From: an uncultured Eubacteriales bacterium
GTDB lineage: Bacteria > Bacillota > Clostridia > Monoglobales > Monoglobaceae
NCBI GenBank assembly: GCA_900555375.1
Contig: USLC01000052.1
Coordinates: 1 to 6,008, forward strand
Length of the DNA stretch: 6,008 bases
Reading direction: 5' to 3'
Positions 1-5,683 of this stretch are shown here, piece after piece. The notes beneath the pieces are model-generated. The model worked only from the letters and a program-made list of their open reading frames with translations. It did no database searches and was not told where the DNA came from. Position 1 is the stretch's first letter. Each line of letters starts with the position of its first letter. The position numbers and the translations under genes were made by a program.

Positions 1-4
1 AAGC

Positions 5-30
5 GGAGCCGTAAAGATATTTGCGGCTCC
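5..30 (+). terminator. Hairpin terminator of an off-window upstream gene
   Basis: An 11-bp stem, GGAGCCGTAAA (5-15) against TTTGCGGCTCC (20-30), closes on a GATA loop; the only imperfection is one T-G wobble (12/23). A short pyrimidine stretch (CTTTC) follows instead of a full T tract, so termination efficiency is uncertain. Its place just before a new promoter fits the end of a gene lying before the window. Confidence 0.65.
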
Positions 31-45
31 CTTTCAATAAAATTC

Positions 46-74
46 TTGATTTTGGTTATATGATTTGATATAAT
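46..74 (+). promoter_or_regulatory. Sigma-A-type promoter of the two-component operon
   Basis: The -35 box TTGATT (46-51) and a perfect -10 box TATAAT (69-74) are separated by exactly 17 bp. This predicts a start point near 81 and a leader of about 30 nt before the response regulator start. No convincing PhoP/PhoB-type direct repeats were found around it, so autoregulation cannot be claimed from sequence. Confidence 0.8.
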
Positions 75-98
75 TTAAATAAGAAGCAGTTATGTTTC

Positions 99-107
99 AG
101 AGGTGAT
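99..107 (+). promoter_or_regulatory. Ribosome binding site that fixes the response regulator start
   Basis: AGAGGTGAT is a near-perfect anti-16S match ending a few bases before ATG at 112. An in-frame GTG (103-105) lies inside this motif and has no Shine-Dalgarno sequence of its own, so ATG 112 is preferred. Confidence 0.8.
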
Positions 108-111
108 ACGT

Positions 112-786
112 ATGATTTATCTTGTAGAAGACGATGATAATATCAGAAAGCTGGTAAGCTATGCCCTTTCAAAAGAGGGCTATGACGTAAAAGGCTTTGC
201 CCTCCCGCACGAGTTCTGGAGCGAACTTGACGAGGATAAGGCAGAGCTTGTTATGCTTGATATAATGCTGCCCGAAGAGGACGGACTTTCTATCTTAAAA
301 AGACTCCGCACCACGGCAAAAACGCAGGGACTTCCCGTGATAATGCTTACCGCAAAAGACAGCGAGTATGACAAGGTTACAGGGCTTGATATGGGCGCGG
401 ACGATTATATATCAAAACCTTTCGGGATGACAGAGCTTATCGCGCGTATAAAGGCACTTCTGCGCCGCAGCCGCCGCTCGGCCAAAGAGACGTCGGCTTA
501 TACCTTGGGTTCTTTGTATGTAGACCCCAAAAAACATATAATAAGGGTTGACGGAGCGGATGTGCAGCTCTCTTACAAAGAATATTCTCTTTTGATGGCT
601 CTGCTTGAGGCAGACGGAAACGTGGTAACAAGAGACGCTCTTTTAACCAAGGTGTGGGGAGAGTGCTATGATGAATCAAGGACACTTGACGTACATATCA
701 GAAAGCTTCGCGTAAAGCTTGGCGAAGCAGGAGAGCTTATTAAAACCGTTAAGAGTATCGGTTATAAAATCGGAGGCGCAGAATAA
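112..786 (+). CDS. OmpR/PhoB-family DNA-binding response regulator
   Basis: A 224-residue cytoplasmic transcription factor of normal length for its family. The N-terminal receiver domain (about 1-118) has the acidic Mg site (E6, D7, D8), phospho-acceptor D50 in MLDIMLP, switch T80 and the conserved K102 in SKPFG. A basic linker (RRSRRS) leads to a winged-helix domain (about 128-222) with the typical LSYKEYSLL, TRDALL, VWG, TLDVHIRKLRVKLG and IKTVKSIGYKI segments. Phosphorylation at D50 by the adjacent kinase should promote dimerisation and DNA binding. The start is ATG 112, chosen from the ribosome binding site; an in-frame GTG at 103 would add three residues. The stop overlaps the kinase start (TAATG), which indicates translational coupling. 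It resembles PhoB/PhoP/WalR-type regulators, but no phosphate-transport genes are nearby, so no symbol is given. Confidence 0.96.
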   Translation: MIYLVEDDDNIRKLVSYALSKEGYDVKGFALPHEFWSELDEDKAELVMLDIMLPEEDGLSILKRLRTTAKTQGLPVIMLTAKDSEYDKVTGLDMGADDYISKPFGMTELIARIKALLRRSRRSAKETSAYTLGSLYVDPKKHIIRVDGADVQLSYKEYSLLMALLEADGNVVTRDALLTKVWGECYDESRTLDVHIRKLRVKLGEAGELIKTVKSIGYKIGGAE

Positions 787-2438
787 TGACAAATAAGATA
801 TTTCGTTCGGTATTTTTCACCTCTGTTTTAACCTTGGCTGCGGGGCTTGTCCTTGCCTTCGGAGTGCTTTTCGGTGCGTTTGAAGACCGTATTGAAAAAG
901 AGCTTAAAAGTGAGGCGGGCTATATCGCATACAGCGTAGAAAACGGAGATACGGATTTCTTCAGTAAATTTTCGGGTTCGGACAAGCGAGTGACGCTGAT
1001 AGCGGCAAACGGCGATGTTATTGCAGACACGCAGGCGGCGGCTTCCGATATGGATAATCACGCCGACCGCGAGGAAGTTAAAGACGCGCTTAAGTACGGC
1101 AGCGGAACAAAAGTCAGATACTCTGAAACGCTGACAGAAAAGACAATTTACTATGCGCAGAGATTAAGCAACGGAAACGTTTTGCGTGTGTCAACCACGC
1201 AGTACACAATAGTAACAATTATCCTCGGGCTTATGCAGCCTATGATTATTGTGCTTGTGATAGCGATGGCGCTTTCATTCTTTTTATCTTCAAAGGTTTC
1301 AAAAAAGCTGATACAGCCTATAAATTCAATTGACCTGAATAACCCCGAAAACAGCGATACATATGAAGAGCTGTCTCCGCTTCTGCACAAAATAATAAAT
1401 CAAAGGCGAACGATAGACGGGCAGATAGAAAAGGCAAAGCAGGTTCAGGAGGAATTTAAGCTTATAACCGAGAATATGAGCGAGGGATTTTTTGTAATAG
1501 ATAAAAACGCAAAGCTTTTATCATATAATTCGGCGGCGCTTAAACTGCTTGACGCTTCCGTGGCAGAGGATAATGTGCTGACCCTGAACCGAACAAGAGG
1601 ATTTATAGACGCGGTAAGCAATGCCTTAAAGGGCAGACGCGCCGAAAATACAATGCTTCACGCAGACAGAACATATAACCTGATTGCAAACCCCGTATTT
1701 GATAAAGAAAGTGTAATAGGCGCGGTTATAGTGATAATAGACGTGACCGAGACAGCCAAGCGCGAGGCGATGCGGCGCGAATTTACGGCAAATGTATCGC
1801 ACGAGCTTAAAACGCCGCTTACATCGATATCGGGCTTTGCAGAGCTGATGAAGTCGGGCGGAATCCCTGAAGAGACCGTCGTTGACTTTTCAAACTCTAT
1901 TTATACAGAGGCGCAGAGGCTGATATCTCTTGTAAGCGATATCATAAAAATATCCGAGCTTGACGAGAAAGATAATCGTCTTGACCGCGAGAGCGTGAAT
2001 CTGTATGAGCTTGCCGCCGAGGTTATAAACAGGCTTAGGCCTGCGGCAGAGAAGAAGAATATCAGCTTTATGTTAAAGGGTGGAGACGCCGAAACCTTCG
2101 GCGTAAGAAGTATTATAGATGAGATGATATACAACCTTTGCGACAACGCGATAAAGTATAACAAAAACGGCGGAAGCGTTACCGTTACGGTAAACAATGA
2201 CGGCGACAAGGCAAAAATTTCGGTTAAGGATACGGGCATAGGTATCCCAAAGACGCAGCAGGACAGAATATTCGAGCGTTTTTACCGCGTTGACAAAAGC
2301 CGTTCCAAGGCAGAGGGCGGAACGGGCCTCGGACTTTCGATTGTAAAGCACGGGGCTATGTATCACAACGCGGATATCTCGGTCGAAAGCGAGATTGAAA
2401 AAGGTACGACAATGACAATTGCGTTTAATAAAAAATAA
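786..2438 (+). CDS. PhoR-like membrane sensor histidine kinase
   Basis: A 550-residue inner-membrane kinase that should phosphorylate the response regulator encoded just upstream. Transmembrane segments at about 8-30 and 142-167 flank an extracytoplasmic sensor of about 110 residues; its segments VTLIAANGDVIAD and DNHADREEVKDAL recall the Cache/PAS-like sensor of Bacillus PhoR. The cytoplasmic linker (168-223) keeps LIQPIN but is not a clear HAMP domain. A PAS domain (about 224-322) follows, then the DHp helix pair with H339 in NVSHELKTPLTS, and the ATPase domain with the N box (N450, N454), G1 DTGIGI (482-487), F box FERFYR (496-501) and G2 GGTGLGLSIVK (511-521). All catalytic motifs are intact. 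Translation starts at ATG 786, sharing one base with the preceding stop; GGAGG at 772-776 lies within the upstream gene. The signal sensed is unknown: the PhoR resemblance suggests phosphate or envelope state, but this is inference. Confidence 0.96.
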   Translation: MTNKIFRSVFFTSVLTLAAGLVLAFGVLFGAFEDRIEKELKSEAGYIAYSVENGDTDFFSKFSGSDKRVTLIAANGDVIADTQAAASDMDNHADREEVKDALKYGSGTKVRYSETLTEKTIYYAQRLSNGNVLRVSTTQYTIVTIILGLMQPMIIVLVIAMALSFFLSSKVSKKLIQPINSIDLNNPENSDTYEELSPLLHKIINQRRTIDGQIEKAKQVQEEFKLITENMSEGFFVIDKNAKLLSYNSAALKLLDASVAEDNVLTLNRTRGFIDAVSNALKGRRAENTMLHADRTYNLIANPVFDKESVIGAVIVIIDVTETAKREAMRREFTANVSHELKTPLTSISGFAELMKSGGIPEETVVDFSNSIYTEAQRLISLVSDIIKISELDEKDNRLDRESVNLYELAAEVINRLRPAAEKKNISFMLKGGDAETFGVRSIIDEMIYNLCDNAIKYNKNGGSVTVTVNNDGDKAKISVKDTGIGIPKTQQDRIFERFYRVDKSRSKAEGGTGLGLSIVKHGAMYHNADISVESEIEKGTTMTIAFNKK

Positions 2439-2465
2439 TTAAAAAATTTTGTATTTTATGGAACA

Positions 2466-2499
2466 TATATGCATATACCTCCGTCTAAATTAATATAAA
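2466..2499 (+). promoter_or_regulatory. Possible promoter/operator of the YcdB-SLH gene
   Basis: The 98-bp gap after the kinase holds a perfect 12-bp palindrome TATATGCATATA (2466-2477) and, 16 bp later, a -10-like TATAAA (2494-2499). No good -35 box stands at 16-18 bp; the palindrome occupies that position. This could be an activator-dependent promoter, or simply AT-rich sequence with the gene read through from the kinase operon. No clear terminator separates them. Confidence 0.3.
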
Positions 2500-2536
2500 G
2501 CAAAACCACAACTTAAAAACGAATGGAGGAATTGGT

Positions 2537-4663
2537 GTGAATAAAATAACAAAAAGAATCGGAACGGCAATTATTGCCGCGGCGGTTGTGATGTCAAGTG
2601 CCGCATTCGGGGAAGTTTTTGCGGCGGACTCGAGCCGTCTTGAAGCGGCGATTGTTTCGGCAAAAAGCGTAATTGACGTACCGGAGGAGTTTTCGGAATT
2701 TGACAGCAATATTATAAAGAACGGGGACGGAACGGCGTACGAACTCAGCTGGAGAGTCAAAGACTCAAGCGACTCGATTTCGGTAACGGTAAACGCAAAC
2801 GGTGATATCACAAGCTATTATCTGTACAGGCAGGACGATTATTCAAGAGAGGATATAAGGTTTTCAAAGCTTTCAGCCGATGAGGTTTCGGATAAGGCGA
2901 CAAAATGGCTTGAAAGGGTGAATCCCGGCTGGATGGGCCAGCTTAAGAAAGGCGGCGTAACAGACGGCGGTATTCACGGCAGAAGCTCTTATGTTCGATT
3001 TGAAAGATATGTAAACGGCATTAAGTTTTTGAACGACGGCGTAAGCATAGATGTTGACAAAAACAGCGGTGAGATTAAAAATATGTCGGCTGACTGGACA
3101 TATGAGAAGGATATCCCAGACCCGTCAGAGGCTATGGAAGCTTCAAAGGCTAACGATGAGTTTATAAAGCTTTCGCCCGTTGAGTTGGTTTACGTAAGCG
3201 ATGACGGCAAGACGGCGAAACCCGTTTACAGACTGACGATGCCGTATGCGGCTGTTGATGCGCGCAAGGGCGGAGAGCTTGAAACCGTAAACCGTGTTGA
3301 CAGAGGAGGCTCGGCAGAGGATTCGGTGGCTTCGGGCGGCTCGGGCGCAAAAAACGCGGGACTGACCGAAAGCGAGATTAAAAACCTTGAACAGATTGAG
3401 GGCTTAAAGTCTGAAGATGAGCTTAAATCCGCGGCTTTAAGCTTGTACGGAACAGATCTTTCTTCTGCGCTGTACGAGGGTATAACCTACAGAAAAACAC
3501 GCGATTATTACATAGAAAGCGACGGCGATGATACGGGAAAAGAAGCCGAGTACAGAGCAGAACTTTCGTTTGTATTTGATAAGGATAAAGACAGCGAGAG
3601 ACGCGCATACGTAGGCTTTGACGCAAAAACGGGCGAGTTTGATTTATATTATTCGTATGAAACGGGTGCAAGGATTCCCGAAGGCAAAAGGGATAATAAC
3701 GACAGCGAAAAGAATAAGAATAATGCGAAAGACAGAGCCGAAAAGTTTGCGGCGGCGCATTCGGGTGCAGATATGAACAGCGTTAAGCTTGAAAACTGCG
3801 AGTACAGCGAATATGATGACAGCTATTCGATAACCTTCGGCAGATACGAGAATGATATCAATTTCCCGCAGGATTTTATAAGTATTTCGGTTAATGCAAA
3901 AAGCGGAAGAATAATCGGTTATTACAAATCGTGGAGCAAGGATATGAAGTTTGAATCGGCTGACGGTTTAATCAATAAAGAAGAGGCGGAGGAAAACGCA
4001 AAAGCAAACCTTGGTTTAGAGTTGAGCTATCGCTATTCGTACAAAGAAGACGGCGGCAAAATAAATAAAACCATTGAGCTTGCGTACAGTATAGATGATT
4101 ATAAATGGAGCGCGATAGACGCAAAAACGGGCGAGCTGATTTTGTATAGCCGCGGCGGCGACAGTAACTATCCAAGCGATATCAGCGGTCACTATGCGGA
4201 AAATCAGATTAAAACTCTTATCGATAACGGAATTTCGTTAAGCGACGGAGAAGAAGCTTTCCGTCCCGATGATGTGATTACCCTCGGTGACTTGACGGCG
4301 CTGGCGGCCAGCCTTAAAAACGGATATTTCATCTGCGGCTCTACAAACAAGGCGGAAACCCTTGTCGGATATGATATGTTATCGATTGACGAGAGTTATA
4401 ATGCGTCGGCACAGGCAACAAGAGCGGACGGTGTAAAGTATATTATCAGGGCGCTTGGATATCGCAGACCCGCCGAACTTAGCGGAATATATAAATGTGA
4501 CTTTTCAGACAGCGACAACATACCCGAGGGTATTTTGGGATATGCGGCGCTTGCAAAGGGCTTCGGTATAGTAAACGGCGATGAAAACGGATGCTTTAAT
4601 GCAGACGGCAGCCTGACACGCGCCGATGCGATGATAATGATATACAATTATCTTTCAAGATAA
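2537..4663 (+). CDS. Exported YcdB/YcdC-domain protein with SLH cell-wall anchor repeats
   Basis: A 708-residue secreted protein. The signal peptide has a basic N-end (MNKITKR), a hydrophobic core (9-24) and likely cleavage after VFA (27-29). The body carries YcdB/YcdC (PepSY-like) modules, clearest at about 113-215 (YVRFERYVNGIKF; SIDVDKNSGEI) and 396-495 (SVNAKSGRIIGYYKSW), with a Gly/Ser-rich linker near 257-271. A hairpin motif of the type x-D/N-A-K-S/T-G-E/R recurs near residues 86, 173, 361, 452 and 527. The C-terminus has SLH repeats at about 548-592 (DISGHYAENQIKTLI) and 655-706 (LTRADAMIMI), with a degenerate one at about 600-640 (ATRADGVKYII); such repeats bind secondary cell-wall polymer. 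No protease or hydrolase motif is visible, so a binding or inhibitory role outside the membrane is more likely than catalysis. The start is GTG 2537, with TGGAGGA (2524-2530) six bases before it; the next ATG would cut off most of the signal peptide. Its position after a two-component operon suggests shared expression or regulation. Confidence 0.88.
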   Translation: MNKITKRIGTAIIAAAVVMSSAAFGEVFAADSSRLEAAIVSAKSVIDVPEEFSEFDSNIIKNGDGTAYELSWRVKDSSDSISVTVNANGDITSYYLYRQDDYSREDIRFSKLSADEVSDKATKWLERVNPGWMGQLKKGGVTDGGIHGRSSYVRFERYVNGIKFLNDGVSIDVDKNSGEIKNMSADWTYEKDIPDPSEAMEASKANDEFIKLSPVELVYVSDDGKTAKPVYRLTMPYAAVDARKGGELETVNRVDRGGSAEDSVASGGSGAKNAGLTESEIKNLEQIEGLKSEDELKSAALSLYGTDLSSALYEGITYRKTRDYYIESDGDDTGKEAEYRAELSFVFDKDKDSERRAYVGFDAKTGEFDLYYSYETGARIPEGKRDNNDSEKNKNNAKDRAEKFAAAHSGADMNSVKLENCEYSEYDDSYSITFGRYENDINFPQDFISISVNAKSGRIIGYYKSWSKDMKFESADGLINKEEAEENAKANLGLELSYRYSYKEDGGKINKTIELAYSIDDYKWSAIDAKTGELILYSRGGDSNYPSDISGHYAENQIKTLIDNGISLSDGEEAFRPDDVITLGDLTALAASLKNGYFICGSTNKAETLVGYDMLSIDESYNASAQATRADGVKYIIRALGYRRPAELSGIYKCDFSDSDNIPEGILGYAALAKGFGIVNGDENGCFNADGSLTRADAMIMIYNYLSR

Positions 4664-4709
4664 TTGCTTAAAAAATGTGAGTTTCAAATTCCTTTAGATT
4701 AGTGTGTAT

Positions 4710-4743
4710 GCTCAAGGGGTCGGCAAAAGCCGACCCCTTGAGC
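4710..4743. terminator. Perfect 15-bp hairpin between convergent genes, probable bidirectional terminator
   Basis: GCTCAAGGGGTCGGC (4710-4724) pairs perfectly with 4729-4743 around an AAAA loop; weaker A-T and G-T pairs could extend it outward. It is the only strong structure between the ends of the YcdB-SLH gene and the minus-strand AraC gene, so it is well placed to end both transcripts. Neither side has a T tract, unlike a standard intrinsic terminator. The rest of this 100-bp gap shows nothing notable. Confidence 0.6.
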
Positions 4744-4763
4744 GTGTCCAAGATATTGCTTAG

Positions 4764-5528
4764 TTAAAAATGATTGTCAGCAATATAACTTTTGGGCGAT
4801 GATGCCGCGTATTTTTTGTAGACCGTTGAAAAATATTTGGGGTCATAAAATCCGACCATTTCCGAAACCTCCGCAATGGTGTAAAATCCGCTGTTTATAA
4901 GCGATACGGCGCGCTGAACCCTAATCTTGTTAAGATATCTTTTGGGCGAAAGCCTCGATTCCTTTGCAAAAATCTTTCTTAAATAGCCCTCTGAAATGCT
5001 GCAAGCCTTGGCGATGTCCGCCGAGGTAAGCTGAGGGTTTGAATAGTTTTTGTTCATAAATTTTTTAGCGGTGATAAACTTTTCCGAATGTTTGTGTAAA
5101 AGCGGACTTCTGTCGGCGTATATGTTCATAAATATTTTGTTTAAGACAGAACACGCCTCATACTCATAGCCGGGCTTACCGCCTTTGTATATATGCAGGA
5201 TTTCTTTAAAAAGGGTGAGATATTTTTCGCTGTTTTGAGGGGTAAACACACAAATTTTATCGGTAAAGTCATCAAATTTTTCAAAGTGAACCGCGATAAG
5301 CTCGTCTTTTTCCGAAATCCGGCTGTATGGCGTGTTTGACGGAAAGAAGGTGATGTCCCCGCCCTGTACGGTAAGATTTGCATTGTGGCTGATAATTTGG
5401 GTGGCAGAGTCGATTCGGTACGAAAGCGCGCAGTATGTTCTTGCCGCCATACGCCTTTTAAAAGCCCGGTCAGAGATATAAACCGCGCTCATAAACCTGA
5501 AAGCCGCGTTGTTATTGTCAAAAATCAT
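4764..5528 (-). CDS. AraC-family transcriptional regulator
   Basis: A 254-residue DNA-binding regulator of ordinary AraC length. The N-terminal part (about 1-100) has the look of an AraC cupin-like sensor, with segments such as LTVQGGDITFFPSNTPYSR and ELIAVHFEKF. The C-terminal pair of helix-turn-helix motifs is clear: LTSADIAKACSISEGYLRKIF (about 167-187) and TIAEVSEMVGFYDPKYFSTVYKKYAASSPKSY (about 217-248), the latter holding the family signature. The start is ATG at 5528-5526, six bases after AGAGGTG; an in-frame GTG at 5537 lies inside that ribosome binding site and is rejected. The gene is divergent from a GH10 hydrolase, the usual layout for a sugar-responsive activator and its target, so a plant-cell-wall sugar ligand is inferred. 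Its promoter overlaps an inverted repeat shared with the hydrolase promoter, which suggests joint control and autoregulation. Confidence 0.93.
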   Translation of the reverse strand: MIFDNNNAAFRFMSAVYISDRAFKRRMAARTYCALSYRIDSATQIISHNANLTVQGGDITFFPSNTPYSRISEKDELIAVHFEKFDDFTDKICVFTPQNSEKYLTLFKEILHIYKGGKPGYEYEACSVLNKIFMNIYADRSPLLHKHSEKFITAKKFMNKNYSNPQLTSADIAKACSISEGYLRKIFAKESRLSPKRYLNKIRVQRAVSLINSGFYTIAEVSEMVGFYDPKYFSTVYKKYAASSPKSYIADNHF

Positions 5529-5532
5529 TGTA

Positions 5533-5541
5533 ATCACCTCT
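5533..5541 (-). promoter_or_regulatory. Ribosome binding site that fixes the AraC start
   Basis: Read on the minus strand this is AGAGGTGAT followed by TACA and ATG (5528-5526). It is identical to the site before the response regulator, and here too an in-frame GTG sits within it, which could mislead start prediction. Confidence 0.8.
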
Positions 5542-5550
5542 CATAAGGAC

Positions 5551-5579
5551 ATTATAACAAAACAGTTCCGTTTTTTCAA
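5551..5579 (-). promoter_or_regulatory. Promoter of the AraC-family regulator gene
   Basis: On the minus strand, -35 TTGAAA (5579-5574) and a perfect -10 TATAAT (5556-5551) are spaced by 17 bp. The expected start point is near 5544, giving a very short leader in which the ribosome binding site (5541-5533) begins almost at once. The -35 box lies inside the left arm of the inverted repeat 5573-5607. Confidence 0.75.
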
Positions 5580-5607
5580 CCTTTTGTTTCAAATATTAGG
5601 TTGAAAA
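5573..5607. repeat. 10-bp inverted repeat, candidate operator joining divergent promoters
   Basis: TTTTCAACCT (5573-5582) and AGGTTGAAAA (5598-5607) are perfect reverse complements with a 15-bp spacer; the arm centres are 25 bp apart. Each arm contains the TTGAAA -35 box of one of the two divergent promoters. Part of the symmetry is therefore explained by shared promoter elements, but the flanking AGG and extra A are also conserved. A third TTTCAA (5587-5592) lies in the spacer. AraC proteins commonly bind paired half-sites near -35, so this is a candidate site for the adjacent regulator. Confidence 0.55.
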
Positions 5608-5629
5608 TATGTTTTAAATTATTTATACT
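5601..5629 (+). promoter_or_regulatory. Promoter of the GH10 hydrolase gene
   Basis: The -35 box TTGAAA (5601-5606) and -10 box TATACT (5624-5629) are separated by 17 bp, predicting a start near 5636 and a leader of about 48 nt. The -35 box lies in the right arm of one inverted repeat and the -10 box in the left arm of another (5617-5651). Confidence 0.75.
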
Positions 5630-5651
5630 AACGCGTAAAGTATAAATAATT
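5617..5651. repeat. Perfect 13-bp inverted repeat over the GH10 -10 box and start point, candidate operator
   Basis: AATTATTTATACT (5617-5629) is the exact reverse complement of AGTATAAATAATT (5639-5651). The 9-nt centre AACGCGTAA contains the palindrome ACGCGT (5631-5636). Because the predicted start point falls near 5636, the left arm would not be in the mRNA, so this is better read as a DNA-level binding site than as an RNA hairpin. A protein bound here would block RNA polymerase. It does not fit the catabolite-repression cre consensus well. Confidence 0.5.
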
Positions 5652-5667
5652 GCCGTAAGCCACGGCA
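5651..5667 (+). other. Small leader hairpin before the GH10 ribosome binding site
   Basis: TGCCGT (5651-5656) pairs with ACGGCA (5662-5667) around AAGCC; one more T-G pair is possible. It ends three bases before the AAGGAG ribosome binding site (5671-5676) and would lie in the mRNA leader. It may stabilise the transcript or tune translation. It is too short to be a riboswitch and has no T tract. Confidence 0.4.
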
Positions 5668-5683
5668 GATAAGGAGCTTTTTT

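Noticed and set aside
41..81. PhoP/PhoB-type direct repeats before the two-component operon
   Set aside because: Only short AT-rich similarities (TTGAT twice, 19 bp apart) are present; they do not form the repeated hexamers with regular spacing expected of a Pho box.
2073..2366. Minus-strand open frame of 97 codons, with similar ones at 1901-2239 and 3423-3671
   Set aside because: They lie wholly inside the kinase or YcdB-SLH genes, have no ribosome binding site or recognisable domain, and the sense-strand genes are well supported.
2439..2465. Terminator after the kinase gene
   Set aside because: The stretch is A/T-only with weak self-pairing and no GC stem, so it is not a convincing terminator.
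2485..2811. Minus-strand open frame over the start of the YcdB-SLH gene, with a hydrophobic translation
   Set aside because: The hydrophobic stretches mirror the signal peptide and beta-rich region of the real gene read in antisense; there is no start signal and no family resemblance.
5626..5645. Possible catabolite-repression (cre) site around ACGCGT
   Set aside because: Both strands and both CG registers were compared with the cre consensus; several core positions fail, so it is left as an unassigned operator-like repeat.
5636..5683. Riboswitch in the GH10 leader
   Set aside because: The leader is only about 48 nt with one 6-bp hairpin, too small for known aptamers and without an expression platform.
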